Shown piece after piece: positions 54,538-63,435 of a DNA stretch of 64,000 bases. Position 1 is the first letter of the stretch. The number at the start of each line of letters is the position of its first letter. The stretch lies in the NCBI GenBank assembly GCA_963706315.1, contig CAVPMA010000015.1:248001-312000 (forward strand), read 5' to 3'. The notes below the pieces were generated by a model that saw nothing but the letters and a program-made list of their open reading frames with translations, had not been told where the DNA came from and made no database searches. Made by a program: the position numbers and the translations under genes. This DNA comes from CALMEC01 sp963706315. Lineage in GTDB: Bacteria > Actinomycetota > Thermoleophilia > Miltoncostaeales > Miltoncostaeaceae.

Positions 54538-56964
54538 CTAGACGTCAAGGTTCTTGACTTTCTGCGCGTTGTGCTCGATGAAGGCGCGGCGGGGTTCGAC
54601 CTGGTCGCCCATGAGGACGCTGAAGAGTTCGTCGGCGACCGCGGCGTCCTCCATCTCCACGCGCTGCAGTATGCGCCGGTCGGGATCCATCGTCGTCTCC
54701 CAGAGCTGCTCGTGGTTCATCTCGCCCAGGCCCTTGAACCGCGCGAGCTGGATGCCCTCCCGGCAGAGGTCGAGCACCGTCGTCCGCAACGCGTCGAACG
54801 TGGCGGCGTCGCGCGACTTCGCTCCCCGGCGGACGACGAACGGCGCCTGCCCCACCTGCTCGCGCAGCTGGACGCGGATCGCGCGGAGCCGCTGCAGCTC
54901 ACGGGTTGCGTAGATCCCGAACGGGATCGCAGCGGTGCGAGCCTCCCCGGTGCGGCTCTGCACGGACTTGGCGTAGACGATCTGGCGGTCCTCGTCGATT
55001 CGGTCGACCGTGAGCGTCGCCGTCGACGAGCCGGCGCCCGCAACGGCGGTCGCGAGGGCCTGGAGGTCGGCAGGCTCGATCTCGATCAGGCCGTTGACCT
55101 GGAGGAAGTCGACGAGTCCGCCGCCGTAGATGCCGCGCAGGGCGGCCGTCCAGCCATCGTGCTCGCGCAGGGACCGCTGGTAGCGCTGGAAGCGCGCCTT
55201 GGTCATCGCCGAAGGGCCGCCGTTGCCGTTGGAGAGGACCTGCAGGTCGCCGACGTTCCGGTCGAGGAGCCAGTCCTCGAGGTCGGCCTCCTTCTCGATG
55301 TACTGCTCCTGGTTGCCCTGCTTGACCTTGTAGAGCGGCGGACAGGCGATGTACACGTAGCCGGCGTCGATGAGCTGCGGCATCTGCCGGAACAGGAACG
55401 TGAGGATGAGCGTGCGGATGTGCGCGCCGTCGACGTCGGCGTCCGTCATGAGCACGAGCTTGTGGTACCGGGCCTTCGTGAGGTCGAACTCCTCGCCGAT
55501 GCCGGTGCCCATCGCGCCGATGATCGCCTGGATCTCGGTGTTGGACAGGACCTTGTCGAACCTGGCCTTCTCGACGTTGATGATCTTGCCGCGGAGCGGC
55601 AGGATCGCCTGGAAGCTCGCCTGCCGGGCACGGACCGCGGAGCCGCCGGCGGAATCGCCCTCGACGAGGAAGATCTCGGTGTTGCCTGGGTCCCGGTCCG
55701 AGCAGTCGTGCAGCTTTCCCGGCAGCGCGGTGTCGAGCACGCCCTTGCGGCGGGCGAGGTCGCGGGCCTTGCGCGCGGCGAGCCGCGCCTGCGCCGCCGA
55801 GATCACCTTCTGGCAGATCGCCCGACCCTCGGTCGGGTGCTCCTCGAGGTACTCCTTGAGCCGCTCGTTGACGACGCGTGCGACGAAGCCCTGGATCTCT
55901 GAGTTGCCGAGCTTCGTCTTCGTCTGCCCCTCGAACTGGGGCTCCCGGAGCTTCACGGAGATGATCGCGGTGAGCCCCTCACGGGTGTCGGCGCCCTCGA
56001 GGTTGTCCTCCTTCTCCTTGAGGAGTCCCTTCTCGCGTGCGTACGTGTTGATGGTCCCCGTGAGCGCCGTGCGGAACCCGGAGAGGTGCGTGCCGCCCTC
56101 GTGGGTGTTGATGTTGTTCGCGTAGCTGTGGACGGCCTCGGTGTACCCGCCCGTCCACTGGAGCGCGACCTCGAGGACCCCCTCCTCGCCCTCCGCCTCG
56201 AAGTACGCGACGTCCTTGTGAATGGGGTCGCGGCCCTTCTCGTTGAGGAAGCGCACGAAGTCGACGACGCCGCCCTCCGCGTGGAAGGTGACCTCTTCCC
56301 GCGGTCCGCGCTCGTCGACCAGCACGATCGTGAGCCCGCGGGTGAGGAACGCGGTGTCGCGGAAGCGCTGCGCCAGGGTGTCGAAGTCGAACACCGGGTC
56401 GTCGAAGATGTCCGCGTCGGGCTTGAACGAGATCGTCGTCCCGGTGATGTCGGTCGGCTCCCCCTGCTCGATGCCGCCCTGCGGCTCACCGCCGTTCGCG
56501 TAGCGCTGGCGCCACACGAAGCCCTCGCGACGGACCTCGGCGGTCAACGACTCCGAGAGCGCGTTGACGACGGAGACGCCCACGCCGTGGAGGCCTCCGG
56601 AGACCTTGTAGCCCTCCCCGCCGAACTTCCCGCCGGCGTGCAGGACGGTGAGCACGACCTCGAGGGCGCTCTTGCCGCCCTGATCGGCCATCTCCGAGAC
56701 GGGGATGCCACGCCCGTTGTCGGAGACCGTGCAGGCCCCGTCCGGGTGGAGGGTGACCTCGATGCGGTCGCAGTAGCCGGCCATCGCCTCGTCGACGCTG
56801 TTGTCGACCACCTCGTAGACGAGGTGATGGAGGCCCCTCGGCCCGGTCGAGCCGATGTACATGCTTGGGCGCTTGCGAACCGCTTCGAGACCCTCGAGGA
56901 CGGTGATGTCCTGCGCGTCGTAGCGCGCCTCGGGCTCGTGCTGTTCGGGGGTGTTTTCTGCCAA
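54538..56964 (-). CDS. gyrB: DNA gyrase subunit B, long form
   Basis: 808 residues from TTG 56964 (GGAG upstream); GTG 57018 is an alternative giving 826. GHKL ATPase domain (VVDNSVDEAMAG, SDNGRGIPV, GGLHGVGVSVVNALS), transducer, TOPRIM with FLVEGDSAGGSA and PLRGKIINVEKAR and the DADVDGAHI acid cluster, and the C-terminal GLGEMNHEQLWETTMDP. A block of about 165 residues lies between YIEKEADLEDW and GLGEMN, as in E. coli GyrB (804 aa) but absent from the short GyrB (about 650-690 aa) of most actinobacteria. Partner of GyrA downstream. Confidence 0.95.
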   Translation of the reverse strand: MAENTPEQHEPEARYDAQDITVLEGLEAVRKRPSMYIGSTGPRGLHHLVYEVVDNSVDEAMAGYCDRIEVTLHPDGACTVSDNGRGIPVSEMADQGGKSALEVVLTVLHAGGKFGGEGYKVSGGLHGVGVSVVNALSESLTAEVRREGFVWRQRYANGGEPQGGIEQGEPTDITGTTISFKPDADIFDDPVFDFDTLAQRFRDTAFLTRGLTIVLVDERGPREEVTFHAEGGVVDFVRFLNEKGRDPIHKDVAYFEAEGEEGVLEVALQWTGGYTEAVHSYANNINTHEGGTHLSGFRTALTGTINTYAREKGLLKEKEDNLEGADTREGLTAIISVKLREPQFEGQTKTKLGNSEIQGFVARVVNERLKEYLEEHPTEGRAICQKVISAAQARLAARKARDLARRKGVLDTALPGKLHDCSDRDPGNTEIFLVEGDSAGGSAVRARQASFQAILPLRGKIINVEKARFDKVLSNTEIQAIIGAMGTGIGEEFDLTKARYHKLVLMTDADVDGAHIRTLILTFLFRQMPQLIDAGYVYIACPPLYKVKQGNQEQYIEKEADLEDWLLDRNVGDLQVLSNGNGGPSAMTKARFQRYQRSLREHDGWTAALRGIYGGGLVDFLQVNGLIEIEPADLQALATAVAGAGSSTATLTVDRIDEDRQIVYAKSVQSRTGEARTAAIPFGIYATRELQRLRAIRVQLREQVGQAPFVVRRGAKSRDAATFDALRTTVLDLCREGIQLARFKGLGEMNHEQLWETTMDPDRRILQRVEMEDAAVADELFSVLMGDQVEPRRAFIEHNAQKVKNLDV

Positions 56965-56998
56965 GTTCTCCGGGACTTTCGTAGTGACCCGAAGGGTA

Positions 56999-57538
56999 TC
57001 ACTCCCCCCGGCCGACACGCCCGATGTTTTTCCCTCTTTGCAGGGATTTTCGTTTCGCACGAGCCACGGCCATCTGGCCCGCCGCCGCCCGCTCGAGCAG
57101 GTCCCGCAGCGCCGGATCGGAGACGTCCGCGACGGCCGCCCGGGCGGCCTCGACCTCCTCCGCGGTCGGGCGGACGGCGGGTCGCGCACGACCGGGGGGC
57201 GGGGCCGGGATCACATGGTCGCCGACCACGAAGCGGATGGCCGTGACCGGGGTGTCCGGGACCTCCCGCGCGAGCCGGTTGCGAAGCAGCTCGCGACGCG
57301 CGTCGAGTTCCTGCGCCCAGCCCGCGGACGCGCAGGCGACGTTGACGACACCCGCCCGGCTTCGCCGGACGACCACGGAGTTGGCGGCCGCCTGGCGCCC
57401 GGCCACCTCCTGCCACGCCGCCTGGAGCCGGGCGAGCTCCGAACCCGGCGCCGCCGAGCCCGGACGGTATCTGCCGAGGCGGTCGCCGACCGCGACCGGC
57501 TCTCGCCGGTAGCGTCGCCGGCGAGTGCTACCGGACAT
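56999..57538 (-). CDS. DUF721-family protein (DciA-like)
   Basis: 179 residues; ATG 57538 overlaps the recF end by 11 bp. The DUF721 core is PGSELARLQAAWQEVAGRQAAANSVVVRRSRAGVVNVACASAGWAQELDARR (cut here for length; residues about 35-85). C-terminal part is a charged helix. The family includes DciA, which helps load the replicative helicase in bacteria lacking DnaC; position between recF and gyrB is conserved in actinobacteria. Function here is inferred from position and family. Confidence 0.85.
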   Translation of the reverse strand: MSGSTRRRRYRREPVAVGDRLGRYRPGSAAPGSELARLQAAWQEVAGRQAAANSVVVRRSRAGVVNVACASAGWAQELDARRELLRNRLAREVPDTPVTAIRFVVGDHVIPAPPPGRARPAVRPTAEEVEAARAAVADVSDPALRDLLERAAAGQMAVARAKRKSLQRGKNIGRVGRGE

Positions 57539-58796
57539 GCCCGGCCTCGACGTGCAGGTGGTGCGCCGCTCCCGCGCCCTCGGCGAGCGCCGCGGCGTCG
57601 GGGTCGGCACTGGTGACCCAAGACTGCCCGTGGCCGGCGAGCGCGGCGAGCAGGAGGCGGCGGCGGGCCGGATCGAGCTCGCTCAGCACGTCGTCCAGCA
57701 GCATGATCGGGGTGGCGGAGCGCACGGCCAGATGATCCCTGCACGCCAGCAGGAATGCCAGCACGGCCGTGCGCTGCTCGCCCTGGCTGCCCATCCGCCG
57801 CAGATCGTGACCTCCGACCCCGATCCACAGGTCATCGCGATGGGGACCGGACAGGGTCTGCGCTGCCTGCACGTCACGCTCACGGGTACGCGCGAACACG
57901 GCCTCGAGCGCGTCCCCGATCCCATCCGGCTCGACACCGTCGAGCGACGCGGGAGCGTGCTCGAGCGCCAGCCGGCCACCCGCGCCGCCCCCGAGGGCTT
58001 GCAGCCATTCGGCGAACGGCGTCGTCAGCGCGGCGACGGCCGCGACTCGCGCCTGCGCAACCCTCGTGCCGAGCTCGACGCACGTCCGGTCCCACGGCAT
58101 GAGGCCGCCGGGCGCGGCCGTGCCGGCCCGGACGCGCCGAAGCAGCGCGTTTCGCTGGGCAACGGCGGCGAGATAGCCCGACAGCGTCTCGCTGTACCCC
58201 GAGTCGGCGCCCTCGATCAACCGGTCCAGCGCGCGGCGGCGGGCGGCGGGCGGGCCCTTGACCGATCGGAGCTCCTCCGGGAGGAACACGAGCACGGCGC
58301 CGGGCAGCCGCCACGGCCCGAGCGACCGGACCGCCTCCCCGTCACGGCGCAGCCGCCTGCCGAGGCCCGGCTGGAATCCGATCTCCCGCACCTGACTCCC
58401 GCCGGGGCCGTCGATGTCGGCGACGATGTGCAGCGCCTCGGCACCGGTGCGCACGATCTCGGCTTCGCGCGAGGTGCGTGGCGACACCCCGATGGTCGCC
58501 AGCGTGATCGCCTCGACCAGCGACGTCTTTCCCGCCCCGTTGGGCCCGCTGACCACGATCAGCCCCGGGTCGACCTCCAGCGTGACGCGGCCCCACGACC
58601 GCACGTCTGCGATCTGGAGCCGTCGGATGGCCCAGGCCGGGCGCGCCCCCGTGCTGCGGTCAGGTGAGCGGGGCGTGACCGCCGCCCCCGGCGGGCGCAA
58701 TCCGGGCTCGGCCAGAGTGGCTGCGCCCTCACCGACCCCGAATTCTTCCTCAGACGTTGAGGCGGATGGGCATGAGGAGGTAGCGGTACCCGTCAT
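57528..58796 (-). CDS. recF: DNA replication and repair protein RecF
   Basis: 422 residues if ATG 58796 (overlapping dnaN by 47 bp); a TTG at 58700 giving 390 aa is at least as likely, because RecF homology begins only at AIRRLQIADVRSWGRV (about 58631). ATP site Walker A GPNGAGKTSLVE, signature LSGPHRDDL, Walker B MLLDDVLSELD. Binds ssDNA gaps and helps load RecA. Lies in the usual dnaN-recF-DUF721-gyrB order. Confidence 0.9.
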   Translation of the reverse strand: MTGTATSSCPSASTSEEEFGVGEGAATLAEPGLRPPGAAVTPRSPDRSTGARPAWAIRRLQIADVRSWGRVTLEVDPGLIVVSGPNGAGKTSLVEAITLATIGVSPRTSREAEIVRTGAEALHIVADIDGPGGSQVREIGFQPGLGRRLRRDGEAVRSLGPWRLPGAVLVFLPEELRSVKGPPAARRRALDRLIEGADSGYSETLSGYLAAVAQRNALLRRVRAGTAAPGGLMPWDRTCVELGTRVAQARVAAVAALTTPFAEWLQALGGGAGGRLALEHAPASLDGVEPDGIGDALEAVFARTRERDVQAAQTLSGPHRDDLWIGVGGHDLRRMGSQGEQRTAVLAFLLACRDHLAVRSATPIMLLDDVLSELDPARRRLLLAALAGHGQSWVTSADPDAAALAEGAGAAHHLHVEAGHVR

Positions 58797-59850
58797 CGCC
58801 TCCCTGGAGCAGCCCGGGTCGAAGCGGGCTGATGAGCCCGAGCCGAAGCTCGTCGCCGGTGACGCTGTCGACGCCGTCGCGCAGGAACTCGGCGTTGAAG
58901 CCGATCTCGAGGGCCTCGCCGGAGAACGCGACGGGGAGCGACTCGTGGCCCTCGCCCAATTGCTCGCTCACCGCCGACACCGTGACCTGCCCCTGATCGA
59001 ACGCCAGCCGGATCGGCGCGCTGCGCTGAGCGAGGACGCCGATGCGCGACAGCACGGCGACGAACTCCCCACGGTCGAACGCCACCTCGTGCTCGAACCG
59101 ATCCGGGATCAGCTGCCGGTAGTCCGGGAACTGCCCGTCGATCAGGCGGCTGGTGAGGCGGGCCCCGCCGATGCGAAAGAGCGCCTGCGCCTCGGTGATG
59201 ACCAACTCGATCTCGGTGGCCTTCATCGCGGCGGCGAGGCGGCCGACCTCCTGCAGCGCGCGCGCCGGGATGATCGCCTCTCGCGTGTCGGCCGGTGGCG
59301 ACTCCAGCGGGGTCTGCATCACCGACAGCCGGTACGAGTCGGTCGCCACCATGGTGATGCCGTCCGGCCCGACGCGCACGAGCACGCCGGTGAGCACCGG
59401 CCGCGTGTCGTCCCGCGACGCCGCCCGGGCGACGCGGTCGGCCGTCACGACGAACGGCTCCACGGGGAGGATGAGTCCCGATCCCTCATCCGCCGGGAGG
59501 TCGGGGAAGTCGGCCGCCTGGAGGCAATTCAGCGAGAACGACGACTGCCCGCCGCTGACGCCGACGACGCCCTCGTTGACGCGATGCTCCATCGTGACGG
59601 GGCCGGCGGCCATGGTGCGCACGATGTCCGCGGACAGGCGAGGCAGCACCACGGCACCCGCATCCTCGATCGCCGCATCCACCGGAACCCGCAGTGACAA
59701 CTCCATGTCGGTCGCCGCGAGCTCCACCTGACCGGCGGTCGCGTCGAGGCGCACCTGCCCCAGCACCGGAATGGTGCTCTTGGAGGAGGCGGCGCGGGAG
59801 GCCAGGGCGAGCTTGGACGCAAGCTCGTCGCGCTGCGAGGTGAGGCGCAT
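58750..59850 (-). CDS. dnaN: DNA polymerase III beta sliding clamp
   Basis: 366 residues from ATG 59850 (MRLTSQRDELASKLALASRAASSK), the usual size. The longer frame to 60141 crosses the dnaA-dnaN spacer and is rejected. Three clamp domains are recognisable; conserved parts are TDSYRLSV, PGRLLQGG-type C-terminal DGYRYLLMPIRL. Ring-shaped processivity clamp for Pol III. Only a weak Shine-Dalgarno is visible. Confidence 0.96.
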   Translation of the reverse strand: MRLTSQRDELASKLALASRAASSKSTIPVLGQVRLDATAGQVELAATDMELSLRVPVDAAIEDAGAVVLPRLSADIVRTMAAGPVTMEHRVNEGVVGVSGGQSSFSLNCLQAADFPDLPADEGSGLILPVEPFVVTADRVARAASRDDTRPVLTGVLVRVGPDGITMVATDSYRLSVMQTPLESPPADTREAIIPARALQEVGRLAAAMKATEIELVITEAQALFRIGGARLTSRLIDGQFPDYRQLIPDRFEHEVAFDRGEFVAVLSRIGVLAQRSAPIRLAFDQGQVTVSAVSEQLGEGHESLPVAFSGEALEIGFNAEFLRDGVDSVTGDELRLGLISPLRPGLLQGGDDGYRYLLMPIRLNV

Positions 59851-60185
59851 CTCAAGAAGACTACCGTCTGGAACGGACGGCCGGTCCCCCGTTGTGGATG
59901 GGCGCGCCGCGGTGTGGTCCGGGTGATGAAACCAAAATGAAAATGATTGGTCGTGGTGGTGATCGGGCGTGTGAGCGGTGTTCATGAGACCGGTTCCCCC
60001 TGCGTCCGGCAGGGACATCCGTGGGGCGACCGTGGGGGGGAGGGGGGGAGAACAGGTCGGTTGTCGCACGTCCGACGGCAGGGCGATGTCGCGAGCGGTC
60101 CAGGTGGTCTGAAAGGGCGGAGGACGATGCGGGCCGTCCACGGCGGCGTGTGGACGGAGAGCCCTCCTGCCGTGCCTGGCGGAGG
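59851..60185. other. dnaA-dnaN spacer, 335 bp, possible promoter and minor DnaA boxes
   Basis: No gene. Contains an AT-rich stretch (about 59926-59950, with AAACCAAAATGAAAATGATTG), a G-run (about 60029-60046) and two degenerate DnaA boxes on the minus strand: CCATCCACA (59893-59901) and CCGTCCACA (60149-60157). In other actinobacteria oriC lies here, but the boxes are weaker than those at 62.36-62.49 kb. Probably carries the dnaN promoter. Confidence 0.45.
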
Positions 60186-61577
60186 CTAGGGCTGGTTCTT
60201 GAGCCGGTGGGTGAGGGTCTGGACGGCCGCGAAGATCTCGCCTTCGTCGGACATCTGCTTGCCGACCTTGTTGACCGCGTAGATGACGGTCGTGTGGTCC
60301 CGGCCGCCGAACGCCCGCCCGAGGGCGGGAAGCGAGCTCTGGGTGAGCTCGCGGGACAGGTACATGGCAACCTGCCGCGGCACGACCACGCGCTTGTCGC
60401 GCTTGTCACCGACGAGCTCCGCCAGCGACAGGCCGTAGTGGCGGCAGACCTCCTCCTGGATCGCTTCGACGCTGATGGAGGCGCAGTCGGAGGGGAAGTA
60501 CGCGCGCAGGACCTCGCGGGCGAGGTCGACGGTGACCGGCACCTTCGCATGGGAGGCCTGCGCGACGACCCGGATGAGCGCCCCTTCCAACTCTCGCACG
60601 TTGTCCTGCAGGCGCGCTGCGACGAAGGAGAGCACCTCGGGATCCTGGATCTGATACCCGCCGGCCTGCACCTTCTTCCGCAGGATCGCGATGCGCGTTT
60701 CGAGGTCGGGGGGCTGGACGTCGGTGATGAGCCCCATCTCGAACCGTGAGCGCAGGCGCGCCTCGAGGGTGGCCATGGCCTTCGGCGGGCGGTCCGAGGA
60801 GATCACGATCTGCTTGCCGGCCTCGTGGAGGTCGTTGAACGTGTGGAAGAACTCCTCCTGCGTCTGGTCCTTGCCCTCGAGCATCTGGATGTCGTCGATG
60901 AGCAGGACGTCGACCCCGCGGTAGCGTTCCTTGAACGCCTGGGTCCCGCCCTCACCGAGGGCGGTGATGAAGTCGTTCGTGAACGTCTCCACGGACACGT
61001 ATCGCACGGTGAGCGCGGGGTGGTTGCGGACAACGAAGTGGCCGATCGCCTGCAGCAGGTGGGTCTTTCCCAGTCCCACCCCGCCGTAGAGAAAGAACGG
61101 GTTGAACGACTGGGCCGGCTGCTCGGCGACCGCGAGCGCGGCCGCGTGGGCGAACCGGTTCGACTGCCCGGTCACGAAGTGCTCGAAGGTGAACCGCTCC
61201 TGCAGCCGCCCGTGGACGCGCCCGGCGGCCGGGTGCGGGAACTCGGCGGCGCGATCTGCGCCCGCCCGGGGCTGGGCGACCGGGTGCTCGGGGTCGACGG
61301 GCGACACGACGACCTCGACCGCGATATCGGTACCGAGGACCTCGAAGAGCGCGTCCTTCAGCACCGCCTGGTAGCGCTGCGCGACCCAGCTGCGGGCGAA
61401 CTCGGTCTCGACTGCGAGCACGATGCGGTCACCCTCCAGCCGGATGGCGCGCGTGTTCGAGAAAGCCAGGCTGTAGGTGGCCCCGTTGAGCGTCGCCTGC
61501 AGGCAGCCGAGGACCTGCTCCCAGACCGCCTGGACCTGCTCCTCCGGAGCGGTGTCGGGTGCGCCGAGCTGGCTCAA
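60186..61577 (-). CDS. dnaA: Chromosomal replication initiator DnaA
   Basis: 463 residues. Domain I (about 1-90), short linker domain II, AAA+ domain III with Walker A GGVGLGKTHLLQAIGH and Walker B VLLIDDIQML, arginine finger region SRFEMGLITDV, and domain IV with the DnaA signature SLPALGRAFGGRDHTTVIYAV. Start is TTG 61577, overlapping by 4 bp the stop of the upstream GHKL protein gene (TTGA), so dnaA is translationally coupled to it. Binds DnaA boxes and opens oriC. Confidence 0.97.
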   Translation of the reverse strand: MSQLGAPDTAPEEQVQAVWEQVLGCLQATLNGATYSLAFSNTRAIRLEGDRIVLAVETEFARSWVAQRYQAVLKDALFEVLGTDIAVEVVVSPVDPEHPVAQPRAGADRAAEFPHPAAGRVHGRLQERFTFEHFVTGQSNRFAHAAALAVAEQPAQSFNPFFLYGGVGLGKTHLLQAIGHFVVRNHPALTVRYVSVETFTNDFITALGEGGTQAFKERYRGVDVLLIDDIQMLEGKDQTQEEFFHTFNDLHEAGKQIVISSDRPPKAMATLEARLRSRFEMGLITDVQPPDLETRIAILRKKVQAGGYQIQDPEVLSFVAARLQDNVRELEGALIRVVAQASHAKVPVTVDLAREVLRAYFPSDCASISVEAIQEEVCRHYGLSLAELVGDKRDKRVVVPRQVAMYLSRELTQSSLPALGRAFGGRDHTTVIYAVNKVGKQMSDEGEIFAAVQTLTHRLKNQP

Positions 61578-62299
61578 AAGAGCGTGGCGACCAGGTTGGC
61601 GCCCTGCCCGGTCAGCGACCTCGCGCCATCCGCGGCCCGACCGACCAGCCCCCGGTGCTCGAGCATGACGAGCTCACGGCCGCAGGTCCCCACCGGGATC
61701 GCGAGCTCGGCCGCAATGGCCTGCGGATCCGCCGGCGCCATCTCGACCAGGAGCGCCATGATGCGGCGTGCCTGCTCCGACGGCTCCGGCGGAGGGAGCG
61801 CGGCGACCTCGTGCGGCAGGCTGAGCGTCAGGACGGTGCCCCCCCGCAGGTTGTCGTCCAGGTCCATGGTCCCGCCGTGCGCCTCCATGGCCGCGGCGAT
61901 GATCGGGAGCCCCGACCCGACGCCGCGGGCGATGGCGCGCACCCGGTCGCACGCGGTGGAGTACCCCGGCTCGACCGCGCGCGCCTTGTCGGCGATTCCC
62001 GGACCGCAGTCGGACACGCGGAGGCGCGCGCCTCCGCGGTCGACCGTGACGCACGCGCCGCGAAACTCCGCGTGCACGAGGTTCTCCACGGCTTCGCGCA
62101 CCGCGAGCGGCGGGATGAGCGACGTGGCCGCCGCGAGCGTGAAGAGCCGTTCGACCAGGCCGGCGTCGTCACCGGCGATCTCTTCGACACTGGGTGGCTC
62201 GTCCGGTGACGACCACCGGGCGAAGCGCGCACAGGGCTCGCGCCGCGGCGGCGAGGGCCGGGTGTTGAGGGGTGCGATGAGGGTGGTTGCGCTGGTCAT
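61574..62299 (-). CDS. GHKL ATPase-domain protein with C-terminal winged helix, upstream of dnaA
   Basis: 241 residues from ATG 62299. HATPase_c motifs are complete: N box REAVENLVHAE, G1 SDCGPGIAD, G2 ARGVGSGLPII, then GGTVLTLSLP. No dimerisation/phosphoacceptor His domain precedes it, so it is not a sensor kinase on its own and resembles anti-sigma-factor kinases. The last about 70 residues (QARRIMALLVEMAPADPQAIA... LVMLEHRGLVGRA) look like a winged-helix DNA-binding domain. Its stop overlaps the dnaA start. A role as regulator of dnaA or of replication is inference; family membership is clear. No Shine-Dalgarno before 62299, so the start is uncertain. Confidence 0.82.
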   Translation of the reverse strand: MTSATTLIAPLNTRPSPPRREPCARFARWSSPDEPPSVEEIAGDDAGLVERLFTLAAATSLIPPLAVREAVENLVHAEFRGACVTVDRGGARLRVSDCGPGIADKARAVEPGYSTACDRVRAIARGVGSGLPIIAAAMEAHGGTMDLDDNLRGGTVLTLSLPHEVAALPPPEPSEQARRIMALLVEMAPADPQAIAAELAIPVGTCGRELVMLEHRGLVGRAADGARSLTGQGANLVATLF

Positions 62300-62663
62300 T
62301 CGGGCGAGAGGTGGGCGATCGTACAACGCCCCCGGCCCGCCCGAAAGGGGGGCGACGGCCTGTGGAGAGGAAAGTGACGTGGGTGCGGCAAAATTTGCGC
62401 ACGGTCGTGTCACGAGGGTGAGGTTTGATCGCGAGAAGTCGCTCTGAGCAGGGACTTTCACTTGTCCACACGACTTTCCACAGTTGTGGACGTGGGTCGG
62501 TGCGAACCGGGCCGGCGGGTCGTCGCGGGTGTTGACGCCCCGTCGAGCGAAGCCCCGTCCCGGGCGTGGCTGCGGGCGGCGCTCTGGTACACTCGACGGC
62601 CGCGGCGCCGGGCCCACTTGCGGCTCGTGCCATCAGCCTGCCCACGACCGAAGATGAGGCCTC
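62300..62663. other. Probable replication origin (oriC) with DnaA boxes
   Basis: No protein gene. DnaA boxes: TTGTCCACA (62462-62470, perfect actinobacterial type), CTTTCCACA (62474-62482), ACGTCCACA on the minus strand (62485-62493), and CTCTCCACA on the minus strand (62361-62369). An AT-rich spot CAAAATTT lies at 62389-62396. The region sits between the dnaA-side operon and rpmH, where transcription diverges. It probably also holds the promoters for both directions; TACACT (62588-62593) is a possible -10 for rpmH. Confidence 0.6.
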
Positions 62664-62798
62664 GTGAAGAGGACATACCAGCCGAATACGCGGAAGCGGA
62701 AGAAGACGCACGGGTTCCGCAAGCGTATGAGCACGCGCGCAGGCCAGGCCATCCTCCGCCGCCGGCGGGCGAAGGGCCGCGCCCGGCTGTCCGCGTAG
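62664..62798 (+). CDS. rpmH: 50S ribosomal protein L34
   Basis: 44 residues from GTG 62664, MKRTYQPNTRKRKKTHGFRK onward, ending RRRRAKGRARLSA: a complete, standard L34. It is too short for long-ORF calling. GAGG lies just upstream. First gene of the rpmH-rnpA-yidD-yidC operon. Confidence 0.96.
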   Translation: MKRTYQPNTRKRKKTHGFRKRMSTRAGQAILRRRRAKGRARLSA

Positions 62799-62809
62799 GC
62801 TTGGCAGGC

Positions 62810-63205
62810 GTGGACGGCGCCGACCTGACACCTCGCGCGCGGCGCGCGCGGCTCACCCGGTCCGGGGACTTCGACGCCGTCTATCGGCGCGGACGATCCG
62901 CCGCGGGCCGCCACCTCGTGCTCTACGCGTTCCGCCGCGACGACGCGCCGTCCGGTCATCCAGCCCGGCTGGGCGTCTCGGTCTCGCGCCGCGTCGGCGG
63001 CGCGGTGGAGCGCAACCGGCTGAAGCGCGTGCTCAAGGAGCGCTTCGCGGAGATCGCGGGCGACATGCCCGGCGGGACCGACTTCGTGGTCATCGCCCGC
63101 GCGGGGTCGTTCGAGTATCTCGAGGAGCATGGAAGCGCCGCCCTCGGCGAGCGCCTCGCGGAGCTCGCGCGCAAGCTCACGGGCGAAGGAGCCCGGGCCG
63201 CGTGA
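62810..63205 (+). CDS. rnpA: Ribonuclease P protein component
   Basis: 131 residues from GTG 62810 (TTG 62801 also possible). RARLTRSGDFDAVYRRGR at the N-terminus and the RNR signature VGGAVERNRLKRVLKERF identify RnpA. Binds the RNase P RNA to mature tRNA 5' ends. Starts 11 bp after rpmH and overlaps yidD by 4 bp. Confidence 0.95.
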   Translation: MDGADLTPRARRARLTRSGDFDAVYRRGRSAAGRHLVLYAFRRDDAPSGHPARLGVSVSRRVGGAVERNRLKRVLKERFAEIAGDMPGGTDFVVIARAGSFEYLEEHGSAALGERLAELARKLTGEGARAA

Positions 63206-63435
63206 TCCGGGCCATCGCGACCGCCCCCATCCGCGTGTATCAGCGACTCGTCTCGCCGCTCCTGCGCCCGCGGTGCAAGTACGTGCCGAGCTGCTCCGAG
63301 TACGCCGTCCTCGCCATCCGGGAGTTCGGGGTGGCGCGCGGGCTCGTGCTGGCGTGTTGGCGCCTCCTGCGGTGCAACCCGGCCTCGCACGGCGGGGTTG
63401 ACTACCCGGTCGATCAACGGGTGTTTCGCCGGTGA
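63202..63435 (+). CDS. yidD: Membrane protein insertion efficiency factor YidD
   Basis: 77 residues from GTG 63202. Family core IRVYQRLVSPLLRPRCKYVP, SCSEYAVLAIREFG and RCNPASHGGVDYPV. Has the conserved Cys residues of the family. Small peripheral membrane protein that assists YidC. GTGA overlaps on both sides with rnpA and yidC. Confidence 0.95.
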   Translation: MIRAIATAPIRVYQRLVSPLLRPRCKYVPSCSEYAVLAIREFGVARGLVLACWRLLRCNPASHGGVDYPVDQRVFRR

